Positions 22,756 to 31,002 of a stretch of DNA of 64,000 nt are shown here, piece by piece. The stretch covers positions 62,001-126,000 of the forward strand of contig CAZINI010000001.1 of the NCBI GenBank assembly GCA_964540575.1, written 5' to 3'. The stretch's first letter is position 1. Every line of letters starts with the position of its first letter. Position numbers and translations under genes: made by a program. The notes under the pieces were generated by a model. The model did no database searches and had not been told where the DNA came from. It saw only the letters and a program-made list of their open reading frames with translations. This stretch comes from UMGS1889 sp964540575. Its GTDB lineage: Bacteria > Bacillota > Clostridia > Oscillospirales > Ruminococcaceae.

Positions 22756-24575
22756 TCAAAATATACCTTGTGCCAAACGAGGAAAATGTAAACAGTCCAT
22801 ATTTTTCGGCTGTTGTCCCGCTTGCCGTTTTTATGCTCGTCAAGAAGGGAGATGAGCATATCGGTGTTGAAATAATGCTCGGCGGTTTCGGAGGTGAATG
22901 CGTCCTTGATAATGTTGTAATATTTGTCCTCTTTAAGCCATACTCTGATGGGCACGGGGAAGCCCAGCTTTTTCTTGTTTGCGGTCTGAGGGGGAGTAGC
23001 TTTCAGGGCAGCCTTTCGCATAGCCACCTTGGTGTTTTCGTCATTTACCCTATATTTTGTGGGGATTTTCTCCGCAAGTGCCATAACCTCCTTGTCGAGG
23101 AATGGAACTCTCAGTTCAAGGGAGTTTGCCATTGACATTTTATCGGCTTTCAGAAGAATATCTCCCGTCATCCACAGATGCAGATCGAGATACTGCATTT
23201 TCGTAACAGCATCCTTATCCTTGACCTTATCGTAAAAGGGTTTGGTGATCTCCATAGCGTTGGGGGCGTTTGTCTTTATTTTCAGCAGTGCCTTTCTTTC
23301 CTTTTCCGAGAACATATAAGCATTGCCGATAAAGCGTTCCTCTAAGTCCTTGCTTCGTCTTACAAGGAAGTTTATGCCTCTTTTCGGGGGCAGTGCGGAA
23401 GCAACGGCACCTATTCCTTTTCTGATAAACTTGGGAACTGCGTTATATGCGGGGATAGCCATAGGCTCTCTGTAAATGTTATATCCGCCGAAAATTTCAT
23501 CTGCACCTTCGCCCGAAAGCACGACCTTGACATATTCCGAAGCCTTATTGCAGACAAAATAAAGTGCTATTGCAGAGGGGTCAGCAAGGGGTTCGTCCAT
23601 ATGATACTGTATTTTTGCGATATTTCCCCAATATTCCTCGGGGGTAATGACCTTGCTGATATTTTCCTTGCCAATATACTTGGAAAATTCCTTTGCCCAG
23701 CCTATTTCGTTATACTTTTCGTCCGTGCCGAAGCCGACGGTAAAGGTCTTGTCAACATTTGCAACGGAAGCAACATAGCTGGAATCAACGCCGCTGGACA
23801 AAAAGCTTCCTACCTCAACATCGCTTATCTTATGGGCTTCAACGGAATTTTTGAAGGTATCGGAAATTCTGCTTACCCATTCGTCCATATCGGGATTTTC
23901 ATCGGCGTCAAACTTGACCTCCCAATATCTCTTGATGGTCAGCTCGCCGTTTTTATATTTGATGAAATGAGCGGGGGGCAGCTTATAAACATTCTTGAAA
24001 AATGTATCGGTGGTGGGGGAATACTGGAATGTGAGATAGTTTTCCAGAGCGTCCTCGTTCATTTCCTTTTTGAAATCGGGGTGGGGAAGAAACGCCTTTA
24101 TTTCCGAGCCGAACATAAAGGTATCGCCCATTTTTGCATAGTAAAAGGGCTTGATGCCAAAGAAATCTCTTGCACCGAAAAGCTCCTTTGTGTTTTTGTC
24201 CCAGATAACGAAGGAGAACATTCCTCTCAGTCTGTCCAGCAGCTTTTCACCGAATTCCTCATAGCCGTGGAGAAGCACCTCGGAGTCGGCTTTGGTTTTG
24301 AAAATATGTCCTTTTGCGATAAGCTCTTCTCTTATTTCCATAAAGTTGTATATCTCGCCGTTAAAAAGGAGAATTTTGGAATTATCCTCGTTATAGATAG
24401 GCTGGTGTCCCGAATTAAGGTCGATGATGCTTAGCCTGCGAAATCCCAGAGCAATGTCGCCGTCAACATATTTGCCCTCGGAATCGGGTCCTCTATGCTT
24501 AATTTTATCCATCATTTCTGAAATTACTTGATTGGCGTTGTTTATTTTGTTGGTAAATCCTACATATCCGCACAT
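22752..24575 (-). CDS. asnB: Asparagine synthase (glutamine-hydrolysing)
   Basis: AsnB makes asparagine from aspartate, glutamine and ATP. The 607-residue protein begins MCGYVGF, where C2 becomes the catalytic N-terminal nucleophile of the glutaminase domain. The synthetase domain carries the PP-loop SGVDSSYVAS near residue 265 and the SGEGADEIFGGY motif. The length is normal. AGGAGG-like GGGAGG precedes the ATG, and a promoter lies at 24632-24660. It is the first gene of a run of six overlapping or tightly spaced genes reaching ybaK. Confidence 0.96.
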   Translation of the reverse strand: MCGYVGFTNKINNANQVISEMMDKIKHRGPDSEGKYVDGDIALGFRRLSIIDLNSGHQPIYNEDNSKILLFNGEIYNFMEIREELIAKGHIFKTKADSEVLLHGYEEFGEKLLDRLRGMFSFVIWDKNTKELFGARDFFGIKPFYYAKMGDTFMFGSEIKAFLPHPDFKKEMNEDALENYLTFQYSPTTDTFFKNVYKLPPAHFIKYKNGELTIKRYWEVKFDADENPDMDEWVSRISDTFKNSVEAHKISDVEVGSFLSSGVDSSYVASVANVDKTFTVGFGTDEKYNEIGWAKEFSKYIGKENISKVITPEEYWGNIAKIQYHMDEPLADPSAIALYFVCNKASEYVKVVLSGEGADEIFGGYNIYREPMAIPAYNAVPKFIRKGIGAVASALPPKRGINFLVRRSKDLEERFIGNAYMFSEKERKALLKIKTNAPNAMEITKPFYDKVKDKDAVTKMQYLDLHLWMTGDILLKADKMSMANSLELRVPFLDKEVMALAEKIPTKYRVNDENTKVAMRKAALKATPPQTANKKKLGFPVPIRVWLKEDKYYNIIKDAFTSETAEHYFNTDMLISLLDEHKNGKRDNSRKIWTVYIFLVWHKVYFE

Positions 24576-24631
24576 TAAAAAATCAGCCTCCCGAACAGTT
24601 TTGCCGCTGTAAAAATTAGCCGCATAAAATC

Positions 24632-24660
24632 ATTATACACTATATTTAATGCTTTTGCAA
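24632..24660 (-). promoter_or_regulatory. Promoter of asnB and following genes
   Basis: TTGCAA (24660-24655) and TATAAT (24637-24632) on the minus strand are separated by 17 bp, about 57 bp before the asnB start. Confidence 0.78.
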
Positions 24661-25062
24661 TAACATTATTTCCATTTAAATATAAAATTTTACGCCATCT
24701 TTGCGGATTTTTTTAGCAGAAATCGCATTGAATACATTGCATTATACTATATAAAATAGTATAGGACAAAAAAATCCGAACTGCCCGCCGACGGACAATT
24801 CGGATAATTTCACAAAATTTTGTCACCAAAGGAATGCAAGGATAAAGTAGAGGACGGAAAATGCTGCGGTCAAGTTTTGTCTTGGAATCTGTTTCATTGG
24901 TATATTTTTAACTATTTAAACATCACATTAACTTATTATTATATTATATCATTAGTATTCACAAAAAAACAGAGGTATATTGAAAAAAACTATACAAATC
25001 CGACATTGCGGCTTGTGCAAATATTACAAAACGATGTCAATTATTAAAATCTGAATATCTTG
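24661..25062. other. AT-rich intergenic stretch without clear gene
   Basis: About 400 bases between divergent promoters with no convincing gene. It contains an 8-bp perfect inverted repeat TATACTAT/ATAGTATA (24743-24763). It also has a hairpin ATCCGAA/TTCGGAT (24774-24780 with 24799-24805) which, read on the minus strand, is followed by a seven-base T run like a terminator, although no minus-strand gene precedes it. A decayed gene or small RNA is possible. Confidence 0.5.
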
Positions 25063-25091
25063 TTGCATTTTAAATTGTTTTGTATTATAAT
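25063..25091 (+). promoter_or_regulatory. Promoter of the SGNH hydrolase gene
   Basis: TTGCAT (25063-25068) and TATAAT (25086-25091) are separated by 17 bp, about 70 bp before the chosen start at 25160. Confidence 0.75.
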
Positions 25092-25159
25092 AGAAATACA
25101 GCAGGAAAACGCAGATCGACGCAATTATTCCTGTGATTTCAAATTTAAGGATGGTGGGT

Positions 25160-26005
25160 ATGAGAGGACAGGAAAAAAGACGTCCGAGATTTAGTATCGG
25201 GCTGGTGTTCTTTCTGATTTTTCTGAGCTTTGCGGTTTGCTTTTTCATTTATATGAAAAACGGTCAGATGCCTGAGGAGAGCCTTTCGGCTTCGGGCGAA
25301 ATGAGTGATACCGAGCTCCCGGCTCCCGAGGAAACGACTGCTGCAACGGAGGCACTGACGGTTTCGGAAACCGAGCCGCCCGAGGCAAAGCTTGTAAATC
25401 CCGTTCCCGAGAGTGCACCCAAGGGGCTGGCTTATCTTGTAAATGACTGCAATTTCGTGGGGGATTCGCTTACTGTCGGGCTTTCGAGCTACGGTATACT
25501 TCCCGAGAAGAACGTGCTTGCCAATATCGGTATGAACGTTTCTAAGATCAACACCGACACCGTTACCACTCCCGATGGGGATATGACGGTGCTGGAGGCT
25601 CTTAAGAAAAATGAACCGAAGAATGTTTATATTATGCTGGGAAGCAACGGTATTGCGTGGCTGACAAATGAAAAAATGATCTCGGAATACAGCGTTTTCA
25701 TCGACTCTATCAAGGAAGAACTCCCCGAAACGGCGATCTATATTATTTCCATTCCGCCCGTTACGGCTAATAAGGAGACAGACAGCAAAGCACCTATTCT
25801 CAACTCGGATATTGACGCATACAACTCCGAGCTGCTGAAGCTTGCCGATGATAAGGGCGTGTACTTCGTTGACCTGAACACAGCTCTCAAGGGCAACGAC
25901 GGAAAGCTTGCTTCCGAACGCTCCGACGGCGACGGTATGCACTTCAAGAAGAGCACTTATGATATTATGCTGGATTATCTGCTGACCCATACGGCAGATC
26001 AATAA
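25160..26005 (+). CDS. Membrane-anchored SGNH/GDSL hydrolase
   Basis: A 281-residue protein with a basic N-terminus, one membrane helix (about 13-31), a Pro/Glu/Thr-rich extracellular linker to about 85 and an SGNH hydrolase domain. Catalytic blocks are visible: FVGDSL with nucleophile S103, the oxyanion residues in ANIGMN and LGSNG, and DGDGMH with D258 and H261. Such enzymes remove acyl groups from wall glycans or peptidoglycan. The substrate here is unknown. AAGG at 25147-25150 supports the ATG at 25160 over the earlier GTG at 25133. It is followed after 23 bp by a lipoprotein gene. Confidence 0.87.
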   Translation: MRGQEKRRPRFSIGLVFFLIFLSFAVCFFIYMKNGQMPEESLSASGEMSDTELPAPEETTAATEALTVSETEPPEAKLVNPVPESAPKGLAYLVNDCNFVGDSLTVGLSSYGILPEKNVLANIGMNVSKINTDTVTTPDGDMTVLEALKKNEPKNVYIMLGSNGIAWLTNEKMISEYSVFIDSIKEELPETAIYIISIPPVTANKETDSKAPILNSDIDAYNSELLKLADDKGVYFVDLNTALKGNDGKLASERSDGDGMHFKKSTYDIMLDYLLTHTADQ

Positions 26006-26028
26006 AATCAGGAAAAGAGAGAGTTAAA

Positions 26029-26544
26029 ATGAAGAAAAAAATTGCTGCCGCTGCTGCGGCAATGGTTATGGCAATGTCGCTGACCGCCTGCTCGGAGCCG
26101 ACCGTTGATACGGGAGATGCTTCCGCCGATACGGCTTCGGTGTCCGAAAGAGCCGCTGCTGCCGAGCCTTCGGATGTAACGGCGAAGATCATTGCAGATA
26201 TTGAAATGTCCTCGCTGGCGGAGGTTCAGTCCGACAGAATAGAAATGTATCTGGATGCAGATATGGAAAAGGTGGACAGCTTTTCCATGTTCATCTGCGG
26301 TTCGGGCGGATTTGCCGATGAGGTAGGCGTTTTCAGAATGAAGTCCGATGCCGATTGTGAGGCACTCAAGGCACTTATCACCGAACGCTTGGAGAAGAGA
26401 AAGGTCGATTTCGAGGACTACAATCCCGACGAATTTGAGAAGCTGGGCAAGGCTGTCTGCGGAATAAGCGGGAATTACGTTTATTATGCAGTTACGCCCG
26501 ACAGTGACAAGGCTGAGAGCATCATCAAGGAGTTTATCGGCTGA
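26029..26544 (+). CDS. DUF4358 lipoprotein
   Basis: A 171-residue lipoprotein whose signal peptide ends in SLTAC, with C21 as the lipidation site, followed by a low-complexity Ala/Asp/Thr/Ser linker. The remaining domain (from about residue 50) fits DUF4358, a family common in gut Clostridia and of unknown function. It is probably co-transcribed with the SGNH hydrolase and ends in a clear terminator at 26564-26601. An extracytoplasmic partner role for the hydrolase is inferred from position only. Confidence 0.8.
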   Translation: MKKKIAAAAAAMVMAMSLTACSEPTVDTGDASADTASVSERAAAAEPSDVTAKIIADIEMSSLAEVQSDRIEMYLDADMEKVDSFSMFICGSGGFADEVGVFRMKSDADCEALKALITERLEKRKVDFEDYNPDEFEKLGKAVCGISGNYVYYAVTPDSDKAESIIKEFIG

Positions 26545-26563
26545 ATTTGACAAAACTGTTTTT

Positions 26564-26601
26564 GCGGGGCATATCCGTCTTTCGGGTATGTCCCGCTTTT
26601 T
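26564..26601 (+). terminator. Terminator after the DUF4358 gene
   Basis: A stem of about 13 bp with G-U pairs, from GCGGGG (26564) to CCCGC (26596), has a TCTTT-type loop and is followed by TTTTT. Confidence 0.88.
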
Positions 26602-26680
26602 CGGAAATGGCATATTTTCGGGATTGTTCTTGACAGCAAGAGCGTCGTTTTATTTTTTTGTAACTTTTTTTGAAAAACTC

Positions 26681-26709
26681 TTTACATATTGGGGAAAGTA
26701 TAGTAAAAT
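26681..26709 (+). promoter_or_regulatory. Promoter of the pyrH-polC cluster
   Basis: TTTACA (26681-26686) and TAAAAT (26704-26709) are separated by 17 bp. The leader of about 110 nt contains a CTTTTCGG/CCGAAAAG stem (26772-26803) just before the ribosome site. Confidence 0.75.
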
Positions 26710-26826
26710 ATAACATAGTATGAGTTGCCCTGCGTTTTTAGCAGAGTATACCGATTAAAAATGTAAATAATCTTTTCGGCAGCTTACGGCATTGACCGAA
26801 AAGAAAAATTTTAGCGAGGTGCGATT

Positions 26827-27540
26827 ATGGAACCTAAATATCACAGAGTTCTCCTGAAGCTCAGCGGTGAGGCATTGGCAGGTGACAAGAAAACCGGTCT
26901 TGACTATTCCGTTATCAACGAGATAGGAAAGAGCATTAAGAAGTGTGCCGATGCAGGCGTTCAGATGGGAATAGTCGTTGGCGGCGGCAACTTCTGGAGA
27001 GGACGTTCCAGCGGTGCTATGGACAGAACAAGAGCAGACCATATAGGTATGCTCGCTACCACGATGAATGCACTGGCAGTTGCCGATGTGCTTGAATCTC
27101 TGGGGCTGGATGTCAGAGTGCAGACTGCTATTGCAATGCATCAGGTGGCAGAGCCTTATATCCGCAACAAGGCTGTCCGTCATATGGAAAAGGGCAGGAT
27201 CGTTATCTTCGGCTGCGGCACGGGAAATCCGTTTTTCTCAACCGATACGGCTTCTACACTGAGAGCTGCCGAGATAGAGGCGGATATTGTGCTTAAGGCT
27301 ACAATGGTCGACGGCGTTTACGATAAGGATCCCAACAAGTTTGATGATGCGGTCAAGTTCGATAAGCTCAGCTTCAATGAGATACTCGTGAGAAATCTTG
27401 CGGTCATGGACAGCACAGCTGCTTCTATGTGCAAGGATAATCATCTTCCGATACTTGTTTTTGACCTCAGCAGACCCGACAATATCTATGACGCCTGCAT
27501 GGGCGTACCTGTTGGTACCATAGTATCCGACGAGGAATAA
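26827..27540 (+). CDS. pyrH: UMP kinase
   Basis: PyrH phosphorylates UMP to UDP in pyrimidine nucleotide supply; bacterial enzymes are hexamers of the amino-acid-kinase fold. The 237-residue protein shows LLKLSGEALAG at the N-terminus, GGGNFWRG (phosphate binding) and GNPFFSTDTAS, all family motifs. GCGAGG precedes the ATG. It is the first gene of its transcript. The rpsB-tsf pair that usually lies upstream in Firmicutes is absent. frr follows after 31 bp. Confidence 0.97.
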   Translation: MEPKYHRVLLKLSGEALAGDKKTGLDYSVINEIGKSIKKCADAGVQMGIVVGGGNFWRGRSSGAMDRTRADHIGMLATTMNALAVADVLESLGLDVRVQTAIAMHQVAEPYIRNKAVRHMEKGRIVIFGCGTGNPFFSTDTASTLRAAEIEADIVLKATMVDGVYDKDPNKFDDAVKFDKLSFNEILVRNLAVMDSTAASMCKDNHLPILVFDLSRPDNIYDACMGVPVGTIVSDEE

Positions 27541-27571
27541 CGTAATTATTTAACGAAAGGAATTTTATATT

Positions 27572-28126
27572 ATGAAAGAGCAGATGAATACAGCTAAGGG
27601 TAAAATGGAGAAGTGCATAAAGAGTCTGGAGCACGAGTTTACAACTATCAGAGCGGGAAGAGCAAATCCCGCAGTTCTCGATAAGGTTTTCGTGGATTAT
27701 TACGGAGCACCCACTCCCGTAAATCAGCTTGCGGCTATTTCCGTAAGCGAGGCGAGAGTTCTCGTTATCCAGCCTTGGGACGCAGGTGCATTGAAGCCCA
27801 TCGAAAAGGCTATCCAGACCTCCGAGATCGGTATTAATCCCACAAATGACGGAAAAATGATCCGCCTTGTTTTCCCGCAGCTTACCGAGGAAAGACGTAA
27901 GGAGCTTGTTAAGCAGATAAAGAAAATGGGTGAAGAGGGCAAGGTAACTATCCGTTCCGTAAGACGTGATACTATGGAAAAATTCAAGACCATGAAGAAG
28001 AATTCCGAGATAACCGAGGACGATCTCAAGAACTGCGAGAAGGATGTTCAGAATCTTACAGATAAGTTCGTTGCTGAGATCGACAAGGCTGTTGCCGAAA
28101 AGGAAAAGGAAATTATGTCTATCTGA
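27572..28126 (+). CDS. frr: Ribosome recycling factor
   Basis: Frr splits post-termination ribosomes together with EF-G. The 184-residue protein has the family core: FTTIRAGRANPAVLDKVFVDYYG near the N-terminus and the C-terminal DLKNCEKDVQNLTDKF segment of the three-helix bundle. AAAGGA lies before the ATG. Its neighbour pyrH is the standard partner. fusA, encoding its partner EF-G, is at 60377 in this window. Confidence 0.97.
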   Translation: MKEQMNTAKGKMEKCIKSLEHEFTTIRAGRANPAVLDKVFVDYYGAPTPVNQLAAISVSEARVLVIQPWDAGALKPIEKAIQTSEIGINPTNDGKMIRLVFPQLTEERRKELVKQIKKMGEEGKVTIRSVRRDTMEKFKTMKKNSEITEDDLKNCEKDVQNLTDKFVAEIDKAVAEKEKEIMSI

Positions 28127-28160
28127 CGTTTCATAAATCTGAATGAAAAGGTGATTTTGT

Positions 28161-28871
28161 TTGGCTACAGACAGCGATAAGCTTCCCGTCCATATCGGAA
28201 TTATTATGGACGGAAACGGCAGATGGGCACAGAGCAGAGGACTTCCGAGAGCTGCGGGTCACAAGGAGGGTGCGGAGGTCTTTAACCGCATCACAAAGCA
28301 TTGCAGGAAAATAGGCATAAAGTATGTGACCTACTATGCCTTTTCCACGGAAAACTGGAAACGTCCCGCCGACGAGGTGAACGCTCTTATGAAGCTGTTT
28401 GAGCAGTATCTTGGCACTGCCGAACAGTATTCAAAGGACAATGTCAGGCTTATGTTTATCGGAGATAAGTCCCGTTTTCCCGAAAAGCTTCGCTTGAAGA
28501 TGGAGGAGCTTGAGAAGAAATCCGAAAATTTTGACGCTATGACCGTTATTATGGCGATGAATTACGGCGGCAGGGACGATATTGTCAGAGCCGCAGCACG
28601 GGCTGCCGCACTTGTCAGGGACAGGAGCATCACCCCCGAACAGATAGACGAGAGCCTTATTTCATCACTTATTTACACGGGCGGGATACCCGACCCGGAT
28701 ATGATAATCCGTCCCGGCGGGGAAAAGCGGCTTTCAAACTTTCTTACATGGCAGTCCGCATATTCGGAGCTGTATTTTACGGACGTATTGTGGCCGGATT
28801 TCACCGCAAAGGAGCTTGACAAGGCTCTGGAAGAATTTGCACATAGAGGCAGAAGATTTGGAGGAGTATAA
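28161..28871 (+). CDS. uppS: Isoprenyl transferase (undecaprenyl diphosphate synthase)
   Basis: UppS extends farnesyl diphosphate with isopentenyl units in cis to the C55 carrier lipid for wall synthesis. The 236-residue protein has IIMDGNGRWA (catalytic Asp), RPGGEKRLSNFLTWQ and the SELYFTD motif near the C-terminus. The start is a TTG at 28161 preceded by AAAAGGTG; no ATG fits the family length. It is followed by cdsA after 3 bp. Dxr and IspG, which feed its substrate, are downstream in the same cluster. Confidence 0.95.
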   Translation: MATDSDKLPVHIGIIMDGNGRWAQSRGLPRAAGHKEGAEVFNRITKHCRKIGIKYVTYYAFSTENWKRPADEVNALMKLFEQYLGTAEQYSKDNVRLMFIGDKSRFPEKLRLKMEELEKKSENFDAMTVIMAMNYGGRDDIVRAAARAAALVRDRSITPEQIDESLISSLIYTGGIPDPDMIIRPGGEKRLSNFLTWQSAYSELYFTDVLWPDFTAKELDKALEEFAHRGRRFGGV

Positions 28872-28874
28872 GAT

Positions 28875-29723
28875 ATGGCTGTCAGATTGATCTCTGCCGC
28901 TGTTGGTATCGCAGTCGGAATAGGCGTGCTGTTTCTGTCCGACACGATGTTTTTTTACATTACATTAGCACTTATTAGTCTGATAATTCTCTACGAGCTT
29001 TTCAGTGCCGAAAAATGCAGGGAGTTCAAAAGCGAATGCATAACCTGCTATTTGTATACGGTGTGCGTTCAGCTGCTGCTGGGCTTTGAAACGCTTATGG
29101 GTATTGACAGATTCTGGAGATATTTGCTTGGCATAGCCTGTGTATTCGTTTTATTTGCACTGTTTGTTATTGACAAAAAGCGTATTCCGTATGATAAGTT
29201 TTGCGTTATGGCGGCATCGGCTGTGCTTGTGAACGGTTCGATCTCTTGTATCGGTACGGTAAAGAATTACAGCGATATTCACGGTGTATGCTATGTGGTG
29301 CTTGTGCTGGCAGGTGCGTGGCTGGGTGATGCGGGTGCGTATTTTATCGGAAGTGCATTCGGAAAGCACAAGCTTTGCCCCGATATTTCGCCGAAAAAAA
29401 CCATTGAGGGTGCTGTGGGCGGAGTCGTTACAACAGGTATTATTTTTGTAATATACGCATATTTTTATCGTATGGTGCAGCTTTCCATCGGTGTGTCCGA
29501 TTTCAGTGTGAATTATATCATTCTTGCAGTTGTGGGAATGGTTTGTGCTGTGCTGGGTATGCTGGGAGATCTGTCCGCTTCTCTTATCAAGCGGCAGAAT
29601 AATATCAAGGATTTCGGAAAGCTTATGCCCGGTCACGGCGGTATGCTGGACAGATTTGACAGCGTGCTTTTTGTTGCACCGTTTCTGGCGATAGTTTTGA
29701 AATTTCTGCCGATTTTCGGATGA
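28875..29723 (+). CDS. cdsA: Phosphatidate cytidylyltransferase
   Basis: CdsA makes CDP-diacylglycerol from phosphatidate and CTP at the membrane. The 282-residue protein has multiple hydrophobic helices and the complete family signature near the C-terminus: SLIKRQNNIKDFGKLMPGHG followed by GMLDR. GGAG precedes the start, and the gap to uppS is only 3 bp. With plsY and gpsA elsewhere in the window it completes part of the phospholipid route. Two hairpins lie between it and dxr. Confidence 0.95.
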   Translation: MAVRLISAAVGIAVGIGVLFLSDTMFFYITLALISLIILYELFSAEKCREFKSECITCYLYTVCVQLLLGFETLMGIDRFWRYLLGIACVFVLFALFVIDKKRIPYDKFCVMAASAVLVNGSISCIGTVKNYSDIHGVCYVVLVLAGAWLGDAGAYFIGSAFGKHKLCPDISPKKTIEGAVGGVVTTGIIFVIYAYFYRMVQLSIGVSDFSVNYIILAVVGMVCAVLGMLGDLSASLIKRQNNIKDFGKLMPGHGGMLDRFDSVLFVAPFLAIVLKFLPIFG

Positions 29724-29750
29724 TGACCGATGGTTGGCAGAGCCTTTTAA

Positions 29751-29826
29751 GGAAATGTCGGTCGATCGGTCCGTACATTTCCGTTCTGCAAGGCAATGCT
29801 GTCAGTAATGCGGCATTGCCTTGCAG
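29751..29826 (+). other. Two strong hairpins between cdsA and dxr
   Basis: GGAAATGT/ACATTTCC (29751-29758 with 29775-29782) and a perfect 14-bp stem (29786-29799 with 29813-29826, 13-nt loop) stand side by side. No T run follows the second one, so it is not a standard terminator. It may be an RNA-processing or stability element that separates expression of the upstream and downstream halves of the cluster. Confidence 0.75.
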
Positions 29827-29849
29827 TTGCGTTTGTATGGAGGTATGGA

Positions 29850-31001
29850 ATGAAAACAATTTCGCTTTTGGGGTCTACGGGTTCGATAGGTACGCAGACC
29901 TGCGAGGTGTGCAGAAAATACGGTATAAGGATAAAAGCTCTTGCGGCACTGAAAAACACCCAGCTGCTGGCTCGTCAGGCGGTCGAGTTTGGTGCGGATA
30001 CAGTCTGCATTTACGACGAAAGCAGATATGCGGAGCTGAAGTCGCTTCTTTCGGGGAAAAATATCAGCATACTTACAGGCGGCGACGGTCTGAACGAGAT
30101 AGCTGCATTGGACGGCGTTGATTTGATGGTCAATTCCGTAGTCGGAATGGTGGGTCTTGTCCCCACGCTGACGGCTATCGAAAAGGGGACTGATATTGCC
30201 CTTGCCAACAAGGAAACGCTGGTGGCGGGCGGCGAGCTGGTCATGTCCCTGGCGGCAAAGCGGGGAGTTAAGATCTATCCTGTGGACAGCGAACATTCCG
30301 CAATTTTCCAATGCTTGCAGGGAAATAAGCGGTCACAGCTCAAAAGCATTATACTTACAGCATCGGGCGGACCGTTTTTCGGGAAATCTCGTAAGGAACT
30401 TGAAAATGTAACTGCCGCCGAGGCACTTTGTCACCCAAATTGGTCAATGGGCAGCAAGATCACTGTGGACAGCTCTACGCTTATGAACAAGGGTCTGGAA
30501 TTTATCGAAGCAAGGTGGCTTTTTGACCTGTCGCCCGAGCAGATACAGATAGTCGTTCATCGGGAAAGCGTTATCCATTCGGCGGTGGAATATGAGGATA
30601 ACTCGGTCATTGCACAAATGGGCGTTCCCGATATGAAGATACCCATTCAGTACGCACTTTTATATCCCGAGCGGACGGAGTGTGATGTGAAGCGGCTGTC
30701 CCTTACCGACTATGGGACGCTTTCCTTTGCAAAGCCCGATTATGAAACATTCGAGTGCCTGCAAACCTGCATTGACGCTTCCAAAGCGGGCGGAACTGCC
30801 TGTGCCGCTGTAAACGGTGCCAATGAAGCCGCTGTGGGACTTTTCCTTGAAGGAAAGATACCGTTCCTGAAAATCGGAAGTCTTGTGCGGGGGGCATTTG
30901 AAGCTCTGCCTCATTCCGAAATAAACGGCGTCGGCGATATTCTTGCCGCCGACAAAGCCGCAAGGGAATATGTGCGTTCAAACGTATTATCGGAGGAATA
31001 A
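29850..31001 (+). CDS. dxr: 1-deoxy-D-xylulose-5-phosphate reductoisomerase
   Basis: Dxr converts DXP to 2-C-methyl-D-erythritol 4-phosphate, the committed step of the MEP isoprenoid route. The 383-residue protein has the NADPH motif GSTGSIGTQT, the ANKETLV segment and the metal-binding region VDSEHSAIFQCL. The frame is open from 29796, but ATGGAGG a few bases upstream and the family N-terminus fix the ATG at 29850. It ends one base before rseP starts. Confidence 0.96.
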   Translation: MKTISLLGSTGSIGTQTCEVCRKYGIRIKALAALKNTQLLARQAVEFGADTVCIYDESRYAELKSLLSGKNISILTGGDGLNEIAALDGVDLMVNSVVGMVGLVPTLTAIEKGTDIALANKETLVAGGELVMSLAAKRGVKIYPVDSEHSAIFQCLQGNKRSQLKSIILTASGGPFFGKSRKELENVTAAEALCHPNWSMGSKITVDSSTLMNKGLEFIEARWLFDLSPEQIQIVVHRESVIHSAVEYEDNSVIAQMGVPDMKIPIQYALLYPERTECDVKRLSLTDYGTLSFAKPDYETFECLQTCIDASKAGGTACAAVNGANEAAVGLFLEGKIPFLKIGSLVRGAFEALPHSEINGVGDILAADKAAREYVRSNVLSEE

Positions 31002-31002
31002 G

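Noticed and set aside
24820..25047. A 75-codon open frame in the asnB/SGNH gap
   Set aside because: It has a TTG start without a ribosome site, low-complexity AT-rich composition and no recognisable protein features.
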